Notes under the pieces: generated by a model | Database searches by the model: none | What the model saw: the letters and a program-made list of their open reading frames with translations, nothing else | Told to the model about the DNA's origin: nothing | Shown here: positions 7,711-16,711 of the stretch, in pieces | How the letters are laid out: the number at the start of each line of letters is the position of its first letter | Numbering within the stretch: the first letter of the stretch is position 1 | Translations under genes and position numbers: made by a program | Assembly: GCA_945870855.1 (NCBI GenBank) | Contig: CAMBTP010000018.1 | Location: 1 to 50,882 of the forward strand | DNA: 50,882 nt | From: Prosthecobacter debontii | Lineage (GTDB): Bacteria > Verrucomicrobiota > Verrucomicrobiia > Verrucomicrobiales > Akkermansiaceae | Direction of reading: 5' to 3'

Positions 7711-9144
7711 ATGGCTGAATCCGCGAAATCCACTCCGATCAATCTCTTTTCCAAAAAGCGCGAGGAGACGGTGGACGATGTGACACGCGCCCTCCCACAC
7801 GCCGTTGGACCGGAGAAATCGCTACTCTCAACAATGCTCCAGGATCCGCAGGAATTCATCGGACTGGCGATTGAGGAGCGGCTCACGGCAGCGCATTTTT
7901 ATTTACCGAACCACACGACGCTGTTCGGTTTCCTCATCGAGCTTTTCGAGGCTGGGCATCAGGTGGAGTTAGTCTCGCTGGTGCAGCGTTTGCTCGACCG
8001 CGGGTTGTTAGAGAAATGCGGTGGGCCCGGATATCTGACGGAGCTTTACACCTACGCGCCGAGCCCCGGGCACTTCCGCCATCACCTCCAGCATGTGAAG
8101 GACAAGTTTATCCTGCGCTCTATCATCCGCAGTTCGAACGAGGCGGTGGCCATGGCCTACGAGGCTCCCGATGAAGTGCCGGAGTTGCTCGATTCCGTCG
8201 AGCAATCCATCCTCGCGATCCGCGAAAGCGCCGAGGTCGCCCAAGCCGCGACGCTGAAACAAACGGTGGAGGAGGTGATGCGGAATTTCCAAATGCTGCT
8301 TTCGAAGGAAAAGGTTTCCCTAGGTCTTAGCACTGGTTTCGAGGTGCTCGATCAGAAATCTGGCGGACTGAAGGCGGGGGAAATGTTCGTCGTCGCCGCG
8401 CGGCCATCGATGGGCAAGACCTCGTTCATGATGAACATCGTGGAGAATATATGCCTCGACCAAGGGAAACCCTGCATGGTGTTTTCCTGTGAAATGAGCT
8501 CCGCCCAGCTCGTTCAGCGCCTGCTCTTCGCCCGCGCAAAGTTCGCCGCCTCCAAGCTGACCCGCGGCTACACGCCGATAAAGCAGGAGCTGGAGCGCGT
8601 GCGGAACGCCTCGGTGCAGATCATCAACTCGAAGCTTTTCATCGACGACACCGCCGGCATCTCCATCAACGAGCTCCGCGCAAAGGCACGCCGCAAGAAG
8701 CGCGACGAGGACATCCAGTTCATCGCCATCGACTACCTCCAGCTTCTGAAATCCCGCACGAAACAGGCGGAGAACTCCCGCGAGCGCGAGATCGCGGAAA
8801 TTTCCGGCGGCATCAAGGCGCTCGCCAAGGAACTCAATATCCCCATCCTCATCCTCGCCCAGCTCAACCGCGGTCCTGAAGGCCGCACCGGCAAATCCCT
8901 CGGCATTCCCCGTATGTCCGACCTCCGCGAATCCGGCTCGATCGAGCAAGACGCCGACCTCGTCGGCCTTCTCTACCGTAGCAAATACTACGCGGATAAC
9001 GACGAGGATCGTGCCGCGCTGGAAGGCAAGGCGGAGCTTGTCCTTGCCAAAAACCGCAACGGCGAAACCGGCGGCATCCCGCTCACCTTCGTCGAGGAAC
9101 TCATGCGCTTCGAGAGCGGCCCGCCCGCCGAGGAGCAGGAGTAG
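7711..9144 (+). CDS. dnaB: Replicative DNA helicase DnaB
   Basis: The N-terminal DnaG-interacting domain begins at LPHAVGPEKSLLSTML. The RecA-like ATPase carries Walker A RPSMGKTSF (about residue 230-238), Walker B FIAIDYLQLL, and the DnaB motif QLNRGPEGR...PRMSDLRESGSIEQDADLVGLLYR. The chosen start, ATG at 7711 (MAESAKSTP), gives 477 residues, normal for DnaB. An in-frame ATG at 7618 would add 31 residues with no family similarity. DnaB unwinds DNA ahead of the replisome and recruits primase, whose gene dnaG is at 42942 in this window. Confidence 0.95.
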   Translation: MAESAKSTPINLFSKKREETVDDVTRALPHAVGPEKSLLSTMLQDPQEFIGLAIEERLTAAHFYLPNHTTLFGFLIELFEAGHQVELVSLVQRLLDRGLLEKCGGPGYLTELYTYAPSPGHFRHHLQHVKDKFILRSIIRSSNEAVAMAYEAPDEVPELLDSVEQSILAIRESAEVAQAATLKQTVEEVMRNFQMLLSKEKVSLGLSTGFEVLDQKSGGLKAGEMFVVAARPSMGKTSFMMNIVENICLDQGKPCMVFSCEMSSAQLVQRLLFARAKFAASKLTRGYTPIKQELERVRNASVQIINSKLFIDDTAGISINELRAKARRKKRDEDIQFIAIDYLQLLKSRTKQAENSREREIAEISGGIKALAKELNIPILILAQLNRGPEGRTGKSLGIPRMSDLRESGSIEQDADLVGLLYRSKYYADNDEDRAALEGKAELVLAKNRNGETGGIPLTFVEELMRFESGPPAEEQE

Positions 9145-9186
9145 CGTCTTGCTAATCGGCATTTGGATTCCGAACATCATTTTCTG

Positions 9187-10617
9187 ATGACCCAAAAACT
9201 CGGATTGATTCTGTTCCTTGTCGCCACGCGTTTGCTATGCGCGGCGGAGGCAAAGCCTAATATCGTTTTCCTGCTCGTCGATGACCTCGGGTGGGCAGAT
9301 TTTGGCTGCTATGGTGCGCAGTTTTATGAAACGCCGCACATCGACAAGCTCGCCTCCGAGGGCATGCGTTTCACGAATGCCTACTCCGCCTGCACGGTTT
9401 GCTCGCCGAGCCGCGCGGCGATTCTGGCGGGATGCTATCCGGCGAGGATGCATCTTACGGATTGGATCCCCGGGCACAACAATCCCAAGGCGAAGATGAA
9501 AATCCCGAATTGGAAAATGAAGATCGACCATGAGCGCGTGCTGATGCCGGAGGCACTGAAGGCTGGCGGATATGCGACTGGATTTTTTGGAAAATGGCAC
9601 CTGATGCCTAACGGTCAACCGGACATGCAGGAGCATTACCCCACGGATCACGGGTTTGATATCAATGTCGGCGGTCGCGAGTGGGGGCAGCCCAAGGGGC
9701 CGGGGATATACTTCTCTCCCTTCGGCATGCCGGGGCTAGATGACGGGAAGCCAGGCGATTTCCTCACCGACAAACTCACCGATGCGGCGGTTGATTTTAT
9801 CGTTAAGAACGAGGGGAAGAAACCCTTCCTACTATACTTCTCGTATTACACCCTGCACAGCCCGCTCATGGCGCCACCCGCGCTGGTGGAGAAATACAAG
9901 CGGAAGGCTGAGGGGTTTAAGAATACGAAGAGCGAACTTCTGAATCCAGTCAGAGCGGGCATGGTCGAGTGCCTGGACAATAGCGTGGGGAGGCTGGTGG
10001 CAAAGCTTGAGGAAATGGGCATCGCCGATAACACTCTAATCGTCCTCACTGGCGACAACGGCGGCGATCACCCTGAAACGACGGGCGGGCTTCGGGATTT
10101 CAAAGGCTGGTCGCATGAAGGCGGGGTGCGCGCGCCACTGATCGCGAAATGGCCGGGCAAAATCGAGAAGGGAAGCAGCTGTGAGGAGATGGTTATCAGT
10201 ATGGATTTTTACCCGACCTTTCTGGAACTCGCGGGGCTGGAGTCGTTACCGGCGGAGCACATGGATGGCATTAGCCTCGCGCCCTTGCTTACCGGCGAGG
10301 TGATAGCTCCAGAACGCGATACGCTGTTCTGGCACTATCCGCATTACCACCGCACCAAACCCTACGGCGCAATCCGGGAAGGGGGCTGGAAACTGATCGA
10401 GTTTTTCGAAGACGGAGAGCTGGAACTTTTCGATCTAAAATCAGATCCCGCCGAGCGCAAGAACCTTGCCAAAGAGAAACCGGAAATGGCTGCCGATCTC
10501 CTCACGAAACTCAAGGAATGGCGCGTCTCGGTGAACGCACAAATGATGACTCCGAACCCGAATTACGACTCATCAAAACATGGCCGCACAGAAAAAGGGA
10601 AACTCCGTGAAAAGTGA
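9187..10617 (+). CDS. Secreted type I sulfatase
   Basis: A signal peptide (MTQKLGLILFLVATRLLCAAEA) is followed by the sulfatase N-terminus KPNIVFLLVDDLGWADFGCYG with metal-binding aspartates. CSPSR is the C-x-P-S-R motif whose cysteine is converted to formylglycine, and GFFGKWHL follows. The C-terminal FWHYPHY and GAIREGGWKLI are typical of arylsulfatase A-like enzymes. It should hydrolyse sulfate esters, probably of algal or animal polysaccharides, outside the cytoplasm. The ATG at 9187 gives a proper signal peptide; a TTG at 9163 would extend it by eight residues. It needs a formylglycine-generating enzyme, which is not in this window. Confidence 0.93.
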   Translation: MTQKLGLILFLVATRLLCAAEAKPNIVFLLVDDLGWADFGCYGAQFYETPHIDKLASEGMRFTNAYSACTVCSPSRAAILAGCYPARMHLTDWIPGHNNPKAKMKIPNWKMKIDHERVLMPEALKAGGYATGFFGKWHLMPNGQPDMQEHYPTDHGFDINVGGREWGQPKGPGIYFSPFGMPGLDDGKPGDFLTDKLTDAAVDFIVKNEGKKPFLLYFSYYTLHSPLMAPPALVEKYKRKAEGFKNTKSELLNPVRAGMVECLDNSVGRLVAKLEEMGIADNTLIVLTGDNGGDHPETTGGLRDFKGWSHEGGVRAPLIAKWPGKIEKGSSCEEMVISMDFYPTFLELAGLESLPAEHMDGISLAPLLTGEVIAPERDTLFWHYPHYHRTKPYGAIREGGWKLIEFFEDGELELFDLKSDPAERKNLAKEKPEMAADLLTKLKEWRVSVNAQMMTPNPNYDSSKHGRTEKGKLREK

Positions 10618-10668
10618 GTGACTTGAGTGGTCGTGGCCTCCGCAAACTTTCAAATACGGACGGGTGGG

Positions 10669-11730
10669 TCATGCTGGTTCCACGGCGTTTTCGATAACGC
10701 GGTGGACGGGTAGGAGATTTGCTTGCGGGGAGGTGTCGCGCCAGCCGAGGTGGGTGGTGGTGATGAATTTCTGAGCGTGGGGAGGGAGATGGCAGAGGAG
10801 GGCGTTGCGGCGGGCTGGATCGAGCTCGCCGAAAATATCGTCGAGGAGGTAGATAGGGGTTTTGCCGCGACGGGTGTGGAGGAGATCGCCTTGGGCGAGC
10901 TTGAGGGCGAGGGCGATGGTGCGTTGCTGACCCTCGCTGGCGTAATCGGATGCGATCATGCCGTGTAGACGAATGGAGAGATCGTCGCGGTGGGGGCCGA
11001 CGACAGCCTGACGGGTAGCGGTTTCGCGTTGGCGGGCTTGGAGGATCGAGTCCTTCATGCAGGGGCCGGAGGCGGGGAGGTAGGTGAGGGTGAGCGCTTC
11101 GTCTTTTCCGGAAATATCTTTTTGCGCGGCGGCGACGAGAGGCGAGAGATCGGCGATGAGGCGGGCGCGGCTTTCCGTGAGGAAGGTGCCGTGCTCGATG
11201 AGGATGTCCTCGTAGGCGATGAGCTCGGGGAGGCGGAGGCGGGGTTCCTTGAGGAGGAGGTTCTTGGCGCGGAGGGCGCGCTTGTAGCGGGTGTAGGCGG
11301 TGCGGTAGGCGGGGTCGAGTTGTGCTCCGAGGAAATCGAGAAAGTGCCTCCGCGCCTCGCCGGGGCCGCGGATTAGGGAGAGATCCTCATTTCCCATCCA
11401 GACGATGAGACCGCCATCCGCGAGGTAAGCGGTGCGTGAGGCGCGGGGCTCGCCATCGGCGAAGAGGCGCAGGCCGGCGGGAGTGTTCTTGATTTTCCGC
11501 TCCTGCCCCCACGGATCGCCGGCGATGCCGAAGCCGGGCGTTGAGTGCTTGGTGAGGGTGTGGAAACCAGAGCAGCGCGGCGATTGCAGGCGGACGAGGA
11601 CACAGATGGCCTCCAGGATGGAGGTTTTACCACGGGCGTTATCGCCGATGAGGATCATACCCTCCTCCGGCGCATCGAGTTCAAGGGAACTAAAGCAGCG
11701 AAAGTTCTGGAGACGGAGGTGTTGGAGCAA
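10669..11730 (-). CDS. recF: DNA replication and repair protein RecF
   Basis: This 353-residue SMC-like ATPase starts LQHLRLQNFRCFSSLEL. It has Walker A GDNARGKTSILEAI (about 33-46), the signature YASEGQQRTIALALKLA near 265-280, and Walker B ILLDDIFGELD near 295. RecF loads RecA at gaps with RecO and RecR. The reading frame begins with TTG (11728-11730), whose last base is shared with the heptad element. There is no Shine-Dalgarno sequence. It lies downstream of a small conserved gene and the nuoMN pair rather than beside dnaN. Confidence 0.93.
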   Translation of the reverse strand: MLQHLRLQNFRCFSSLELDAPEEGMILIGDNARGKTSILEAICVLVRLQSPRCSGFHTLTKHSTPGFGIAGDPWGQERKIKNTPAGLRLFADGEPRASRTAYLADGGLIVWMGNEDLSLIRGPGEARRHFLDFLGAQLDPAYRTAYTRYKRALRAKNLLLKEPRLRLPELIAYEDILIEHGTFLTESRARLIADLSPLVAAAQKDISGKDEALTLTYLPASGPCMKDSILQARQRETATRQAVVGPHRDDLSIRLHGMIASDYASEGQQRTIALALKLAQGDLLHTRRGKTPIYLLDDIFGELDPARRNALLCHLPPHAQKFITTTHLGWRDTSPQANLLPVHRVIENAVEPA

Positions 11731-11764
11731 AACTTTAAACTCTAAACTTTAAACTCTAAGGAAG
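11730..11764 (-). repeat. 35-bp heptad element (upstream of recF)
   Basis: Five 7-bp units: AAACTTT, AAACTCT, AAACTTT, AAACTCT and AAGGAAG. This is the most regular copy. It abuts the TTG start of recF on the minus strand and ends 14 bp before the stop of the upstream gene. Confidence 0.9.
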
Positions 11765-11778
11765 AAGCTGCGCGATTC

Positions 11779-12006
11779 TTATTCGGGCTGGGTCAGGTAA
11801 TCGAGGGCTTTTTGGTAGGAGGCGTTGGTCAGGTAGTGCCGGAGCTTTGCGTCGAACTCGTGGTGATGAGCCGTGGAGAAGGCTTGGATGGCTTCGGAAA
11901 CTTCCTTCAAGGCGGTTAAGTGAGCGGCGGGATCGTGCTCGCGGAAAGTGTGATCGGCGATGACGTCGAGGCGCTGTTGGAGGAGGACTTGGAGTTCCGC
12001 ATACAT
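11779..12006 (-). CDS. Small conserved-looking protein, unknown function
   Basis: This 75-residue, charged, apparently all-helical protein (MYAELQVLLQQRLDVIADHTF..., ending KALDYLTQPE) has no signal peptide, membrane segment or cysteine. It sits between nuoN and recF in the same direction and has heptad elements on both sides, so it is treated like the other operon genes. I do not recognise a family. Good codon use and tight spacing make it likely to be real. Confidence 0.65.
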   Translation of the reverse strand: MYAELQVLLQQRLDVIADHTFREHDPAAHLTALKEVSEAIQAFSTAHHHEFDAKLRHYLTNASYQKALDYLTQPE

Positions 12007-12010
12007 AGGA

Positions 12011-12045
12011 AAACTATAAAATTTAAATCTTAAACCTCAAGTTAT
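12011..12045 (-). repeat. 35-bp heptad element (upstream of the 75-residue gene)
   Basis: Five 7-bp units: AAACTAT, AAAATTT, AAATCTT, AAACCTC and AAGTTAT. It begins four bases before the ATG of the downstream gene on the minus strand. The last unit departs from AAGGAAG. Confidence 0.8.
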
Positions 12046-12119
12046 TCAAACCTCCTGCCTTTCAGGGCTGAATTTGTTGAAGAGGATTTGTGGAAAGGAA
12101 AACTAGCTTACAGTAGCGC

Positions 12120-13592
12120 TCACTTCAAAAGCGCGAGGATGGGATCGGGGTAGACTCCGAAAAGTAGTGTAAGCGCGGTTAGGGTAGCAATGGAGATTTT
12201 GGAGATCGCAGGGAGAGGGATGGCGGAGGAGTCAGTCGCATCGATCCACCACATGGCGCGGATCGTTTTGAAGTAGTAGTAGAAACCGGCGGTGGCAGCG
12301 ATTACAGCGATGGTCAAACCCGCCCAGAGGTGCGCCCCAGCTGCGAGTTGGAAGACAAAGAATTTTCCGATAAATCCGGCAGTAAGTGGCACGCCTGCTA
12401 GCGCGGCAAGCAGGACGGTGAGTGCCAGTGCGAGGAGCGGGTTGCTTTTTCCGAGGCCGTTGAAGTCAGTAATCGCTTCGCCGTCGCGGTGGATGCGGAT
12501 TTGTGCGAGCACGAAGAATACGCCCATGGTCATCAGTAAGTAGGTGGCGAGGTAGAAGGAAACGGCCTCTACCGAGGAGATCGAGGTAGTCGTGCCCGGA
12601 GCCCATGCTGCGAGCGCGAGGATCAGAAATCCGGCGTGGGCAATGGAGGAATAGGCGAGCAGTCGCTTGAGGTTGGTCTGCGGGATTGCGGCGAGGTTTC
12701 CGTAAAGCAGCGTGGCTCCTGCGAGAATCAGGAGGATTGTCAGCACCTGGCTGCGGACGGGGGATGTCTCTGCGAGGAAAGGTGTGAGGAAACGGATCAG
12801 AAGGATGAAACCAGCTGCCTTAGAACCTACCGAGAGGAAGGCGGTGGTCGGTGTAGGTGCGCCTTGATATACATCGGGGATCCATATCTGCATTGGGAAA
12901 GCGCCGACCTTGAAGCCGAGAGCGACGAGGACGAGTGCAATGCCGAAAAGAAGAGGGATAGGAGATTGGAGATTGGGGAATGAGGATGGAATGAGATCGA
13001 GGCGCATGGTGCCGGTTGAGCCATAGACCCAGGCGATGCCATAGACGAGGAAGCCGGTGCTCAGCGCGCCGAGGATGAGGTATTTCGCGCCCGCCTCAAG
13101 GGAGCCGACATTGCGGCGCATGTAGGCGACGAGGATGTAGAAGGTAATAGTGACCAACTCCAACGCGACGAAGGCTCCGGCGAGATCCTTTGCGGAGGCC
13201 ATCCACATCATTCCAGCGCAGGCGAAAACGGGGAGGCAGTAGAACTCGCCGGTGCCGTTTTCTGACGATGGATCTTCCGTGTAGCGGGAGAGGATTTTCC
13301 GGTAATCGATGGCCATCAGTAGCACCAAAATCGTAGCGAGCAGGGCGAAGATTTTATAGAAACGCGCTAGGGAATCGAACTGGTAGAAGTTCCAGAGCGG
13401 CCATCCCGCCCATGCGGAAGCGGGCTTTGCATCAGGGCCGATGGCGAAAAAGGTGGTGATGAGTATGAGGCAGAGGCCGATGGCTCCGACGAAGCCGATC
13501 CATGCCTTTTGCTTCGAGGGGACGAAGGCTTCGGCCAATAAAATGACGAGGCCGAGCGTGACGGTGAGGGCTTCCAGGTAGTAGGCGGGCAT
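12120..13592 (-). CDS. nuoN: NADH-quinone oxidoreductase subunit N
   Basis: This 490-residue protein is very hydrophobic, with about 14 membrane segments. The antiporter-like motif FKVGAFPMQIWIPDVYQGAPTPTTAFLSVGSKAAGF and LLAYSSIAHAGFLIL identify NuoN, a proton-pumping subunit of complex I. The loop LIPSSFPNLQSPIP is encoded by three 7-bp repeats (12961-12981), a family also found between genes, so repeat DNA appears to have entered the coding sequence in frame. It follows nuoM by 44 bp with a heptad element between them. Confidence 0.95.
   Translation of the reverse strand: MPAYYLEALTVTLGLVILLAEAFVPSKQKAWIGFVGAIGLCLILITTFFAIGPDAKPASAWAGWPLWNFYQFDSLARFYKIFALLATILVLLMAIDYRKILSRYTEDPSSENGTGEFYCLPVFACAGMMWMASAKDLAGAFVALELVTITFYILVAYMRRNVGSLEAGAKYLILGALSTGFLVYGIAWVYGSTGTMRLDLIPSSFPNLQSPIPLLFGIALVLVALGFKVGAFPMQIWIPDVYQGAPTPTTAFLSVGSKAAGFILLIRFLTPFLAETSPVRSQVLTILLILAGATLLYGNLAAIPQTNLKRLLAYSSIAHAGFLILALAAWAPGTTTSISSVEAVSFYLATYLLMTMGVFFVLAQIRIHRDGEAITDFNGLGKSNPLLALALTVLLAALAGVPLTAGFIGKFFVFQLAAGAHLWAGLTIAVIAATAGFYYYFKTIRAMWWIDATDSSAIPLPAISKISIATLTALTLLFGVYPDPILALLK
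12961..12981 (-). repeat. Three 7-bp repeats inside nuoN
   Basis: The units GGAGATT, GGAGATT and GGGGAAT are of the same family as the array at 5091-5146. Being 21 bp they keep the frame and encode part of the loop between two membrane helices of NuoN. Confidence 0.7.
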
Positions 13593-13598
13593 TATATG

Positions 13599-13633
13599 AA
13601 ACTTTAAAATTTAAATTCTAAACTCTAGGGAAG
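13599..13633 (-). repeat. 35-bp heptad element (nuoM/nuoN junction)
   Basis: Five units: AAACTTT, AAAATTT, AAATTCT, AAACTCT and AGGGAAG. It begins six bases before the nuoN ATG and ends three bases from the nuoM stop, so it fills the whole junction. Confidence 0.88.
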
Positions 13634-13636
13634 AAC

Positions 13637-15070
13637 TTACTTGAGGAGGTTGAGAAGGAGGTTGGGATAGAGGCCGACGGCTAGAAGGGCGACGGTGAGC
13701 AGGACGGCGGGGATGTGATCGGCGAGGGTGAGGTCGGCGGCTTTCTCAGTGGATTTCACGGCGGGGCCTTGGAAGATCTTGCGGTAGGCGCGGAGCATAT
13801 AGACGGCGGAGATCACCACTCCCCAGATAGCTAGGATGCAGGCGATCTGGACGGGGCCGAGGCCGTTGGCGGGGACGTAATTCTGGAAGGCGGAGAGGAA
13901 AACGAGAACCTCGCCAGAGAAGTTCGCGAGACCAGGGAGTCCGATCGAGGCCATGGCCGCGATTCCGAACAGGAACGCCATGCCGGGCGCGGATTTCGCC
14001 AGGCCACCCATGTCGGAAAGATCCAGTGATCCCGTGCTGCGCTCGATACGATCCGCGAGGCCGAACAGTAGCGCGATGGAAACGCCGTGGGCAAACATCA
14101 GGACGACGGCGGCGGGAAGGGCGAGGGTGTTGTCCGGGACAGCGATCAGGGCTGCGATGGCCAAGAAGATGTAGCCCATGTGCATCACCGAGGAATTGCC
14201 GAGTAGGGTGTCGAGGCGTTTCTGGGAAATGGTCACGAGGCCGACCCATAGAATATTTCCGATGAGCAGCACTAATAAAGGCGTGAGCCATGCATGAAGG
14301 CCTTCAGGAACAAGTGGGATAGCCACACGCAGCAAGCCGTAGAGGCCAAACTTTTTCAGCACACCTGCGTGAAGCATCGCGGTGGGGGCAGGCGCGCTCG
14401 CGTAGGCGGGTGCGGCCCAGGAGTGGAAAGGGAACAAGGAGACTAGCGTGCCGAAGCCAACGATGAGCAGCGCGGCAATGCTTTTCTGTGCAGCGGGGTC
14501 GATGGTGCCCGCGATGTCTTTGATCTGCCGCATGTCGAAGGTGCCCGCCAGTGAGGCGAGCCATACCAGACCGACCAACAGCACCAGTGAACCCAGGCCG
14601 AGATAGATCGTGATCTTCCATGCGATCCCACGCCGGTCACCGCGGCCGAGGATACCGATCATCAGGAAAGTTGGGATCAGTGCCATTTCGTGGAAGGCGT
14701 AGAAGAAAAACAGATCGGTGGAGGCGAAGGCACCGATAGCACCGGCAGCGATGAGCAGGGAAGAACCGTAGTAGAGTTTTTCGCGTCCCTCTGGCGCTTT
14801 CCCGGAGAGCACGGCGGCCATTGTTACGATGACCGATAGGATCACCATTACCAAGCTCATGCCATCAAGGTATCCGAAGCTTAAATGGATGGCGGGCTTT
14901 GCGAGTACGGGTAGGGAGAAATTCCAAATCTCCTCTTTCCAGCAGAACACCGAACCCAGGCCGAGGACGAGATTGAGAGCGGCTGCGGCAATCGCAGTGA
15001 GCCGGGCGGGAGCTCCGAGAAGGATCGCGAAAAATGCGAGAATCGGCAGGGCAACAAGAAGGATGAGCAT
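13637..15070 (-). CDS. nuoM: NADH-quinone oxidoreductase subunit M
   Basis: This 477-residue multi-spanning protein has NuoM signatures: FFYAFHEMALIPTFLMIGILG with the key glutamate, then LFPFHSWAAPAYASAPAPTAMLHAGVLKKFGLYGLLR with the transport lysine, then NSSVMHMGYI. It forms one of the proton channels of complex I. It is the first gene of this run and has no heptad element upstream. No nuoL or other nuo gene lies upstream: the next 250 bp hold only repeats and then pyrC. The complex I genes are therefore split in this genome. Confidence 0.95.
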   Translation of the reverse strand: MLILLVALPILAFFAILLGAPARLTAIAAAALNLVLGLGSVFCWKEEIWNFSLPVLAKPAIHLSFGYLDGMSLVMVILSVIVTMAAVLSGKAPEGREKLYYGSSLLIAAGAIGAFASTDLFFFYAFHEMALIPTFLMIGILGRGDRRGIAWKITIYLGLGSLVLLVGLVWLASLAGTFDMRQIKDIAGTIDPAAQKSIAALLIVGFGTLVSLFPFHSWAAPAYASAPAPTAMLHAGVLKKFGLYGLLRVAIPLVPEGLHAWLTPLLVLLIGNILWVGLVTISQKRLDTLLGNSSVMHMGYIFLAIAALIAVPDNTLALPAAVVLMFAHGVSIALLFGLADRIERSTGSLDLSDMGGLAKSAPGMAFLFGIAAMASIGLPGLANFSGEVLVFLSAFQNYVPANGLGPVQIACILAIWGVVISAVYMLRAYRKIFQGPAVKSTEKAADLTLADHIPAVLLTVALLAVGLYPNLLLNLLK

Positions 15071-15272
15071 GGGAAAAAGGGGCGGTCAGGCGGAATCCGT
15101 TTTCCGCAGGGCGAATACAGCGAAATTGGGACGCAGGGAAAAGGGCAAAATGAACACGTTTGGCAAGAAATTGACCTTCGGCCATCTTCCAAGATCTCCC
15201 TACCGTCTTTTATCGTTCCGAACTCGTTGGAAAACCCACCATGGGAATTCCATTTACCTCAGCTCTTGTTCC

Positions 15273-15316
15273 TCGCGGATCGATTTCTAAATCGCGGATC
15301 GATTTCTAAATCGCGG
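15273..15316. repeat. 19-bp tandem repeat containing a small hairpin
   Basis: The 19-mer TCGCGGATCGATTTCTAAA occurs at 15273-15291 and 15292-15310, followed by TCGCGG. Each unit contains the dyad CGATTT-CT-AAATCG. It lies 10 bp from the pyrC stop codon, between genes transcribed the same way, and could act as a weak terminator or be a REP-like sequence. There is no clear T-run. Confidence 0.75.
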
Positions 15317-15326
15317 CTCCTTTCCA

Positions 15327-16607
15327 TTATCTTTCCAGCAGCACTTCTTCCGCTAGCACAACCAAATCGATGCGCCCACTGAGCGTCTTATCAAGGAACG
15401 GGGTGTTTTGCGATTTTGATTTCATGAAGTCTTTGGTGAAGGTGGTGGTGGCATCTGGGTTGAAGAGGACGAGGTCGGCTGGCTGGCCTTCGGCGATGGT
15501 GGGGACTTCGAGTGACATGAGGCGGCGTGGCTCGGCGGAGTATTTTTTTACAAGGGTGTCCCAGCCGAATTTGCCATCCTTGACGAAGTAGTGGTAGAGC
15601 GAGACGACGGCGGTATCGAGGCCCGTGATACCGTTGGGGGCGGAGACGAAATCCTGGGATTTTTCAAAAGGGGTGTGCGGGGCGTGATCGGTGGCGATCA
15701 TGTCGAAAGTGCCGTCGAGCAATCCTTCCAAGAGAGCTTCGTTGTCGGCTTTTGTCCGCAGGGGAGGGTTCATTTTGTATTGAGTATCGAAGTCGCCGAT
15801 GTCCTCGTCGGTGAAGAGAAGGTGGTGTGGGGAAACCTCGGCGGTGACTTTCACGTCGCCACGTGACTTCCACCAGCGGATCGTTTCCATACCCATTTTC
15901 GAGGATACATGTTGGATGTGGATGTGGGCACCGGTGGCGTGGGCGAGACGTATATCGCGGTCGATGATGATTTCCTCAGCGCAGGCAGGGGAGCCACTGA
16001 TGCCGAGTTTGTAGGAGGTCGGGCCTTCGTTGAGTGCGCGTGGGCCGGCGAGCTCTGGAACCTCGCAATGGGAGGCGAAGAACATGCCGAACTCCGAGGC
16101 GTATTGCATCGCGCGGTAGAGGAGGGAGGGATCTGAGGTGGTATCGCCGTCGTCGGTGAGCATTTTCACTCCCGCGGCGCGCATGCCGTCGATGGCTGCC
16201 ATTTCCTTGCCCTCACGGCCTTTGGAGACACAGCCGGAGGTGAAAATGGGGATGCGGGAATGGCGGCGGCCGGATTCGAGAACAGCGGCGACAGCAGCAC
16301 CGGAATCGAGGGCAGGGGAGGTGTTCGGCATCATCACCAGGCCAGTGATCCCGCCGTTTATTGCGGCCTCGGAGCCACTGGCGATGTTTTCCTTTTGCTC
16401 ATGGCCTGGCTCGCGGAGATGGACGTGGGCGTCGAAAAAGCCGGGGCAGAGAATGCGGTTCTGGCAGTCGATCACCCGTGCGTCGCCGGGATCGGTGAGT
16501 CCGGGCGAGACTTTTTGGATGATCCCGTCGCGGATTAGAACATCGGCGGATAGAAGATCGGGAGAAGACTCGGAGGCGATGCGGGCGTTGCGGAGGAGCA
16601 GGTTCAC
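15327..16607 (-). CDS. pyrC: Dihydroorotase (class I)
   Basis: This 426-residue amidohydrolase makes dihydroorotate from carbamoyl aspartate in pyrimidine synthesis. All metal and catalytic positions are present: H61 and H63 in DAHVHLREPG, an aspartate in the TDDGD loop (151-155), H180 in FASHCE, H233 in IQHVS and D307 in ATDHAPH. It is therefore a working enzyme, not the inactive PyrC-like partner of aspartate transcarbamoylase. The start is GTG at 16605-16607, placed 11 bp after a heptad element. panD lies upstream in the same direction. Confidence 0.95.
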   Translation of the reverse strand: MNLLLRNARIASESSPDLLSADVLIRDGIIQKVSPGLTDPGDARVIDCQNRILCPGFFDAHVHLREPGHEQKENIASGSEAAINGGITGLVMMPNTSPALDSGAAVAAVLESGRRHSRIPIFTSGCVSKGREGKEMAAIDGMRAAGVKMLTDDGDTTSDPSLLYRAMQYASEFGMFFASHCEVPELAGPRALNEGPTSYKLGISGSPACAEEIIIDRDIRLAHATGAHIHIQHVSSKMGMETIRWWKSRGDVKVTAEVSPHHLLFTDEDIGDFDTQYKMNPPLRTKADNEALLEGLLDGTFDMIATDHAPHTPFEKSQDFVSAPNGITGLDTAVVSLYHYFVKDGKFGWDTLVKKYSAEPRRLMSLEVPTIAEGQPADLVLFNPDATTTFTKDFMKSKSQNTPFLDKTLSGRIDLVVLAEEVLLER

Positions 16608-16618
16608 GCAGCGGTTCT

Positions 16619-16653
16619 AAACCTTAAATTTTAAATATTAAACTTCAAAGAAG
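16619..16653 (-). repeat. 35-bp heptad element (upstream of pyrC)
   Basis: Five units: AAACCTT, AAATTTT, AAATATT, AAACTTC and AAAGAAG. It begins 11 bases before the pyrC GTG start, in the panD-pyrC junction. Confidence 0.85.
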
Positions 16654-16711
16654 AGGAATTAACCGCCAAGCAGCGAAGGAAAATGATTTATTGGGCTTTG
16701 AAATTTGAAAA

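Noticed and set aside
8320..9195. 291-codon open frame antisense to dnaB
   Set aside because: It is the mirror of a strongly biased GC-rich gene; dnaB motifs are complete on the plus strand.
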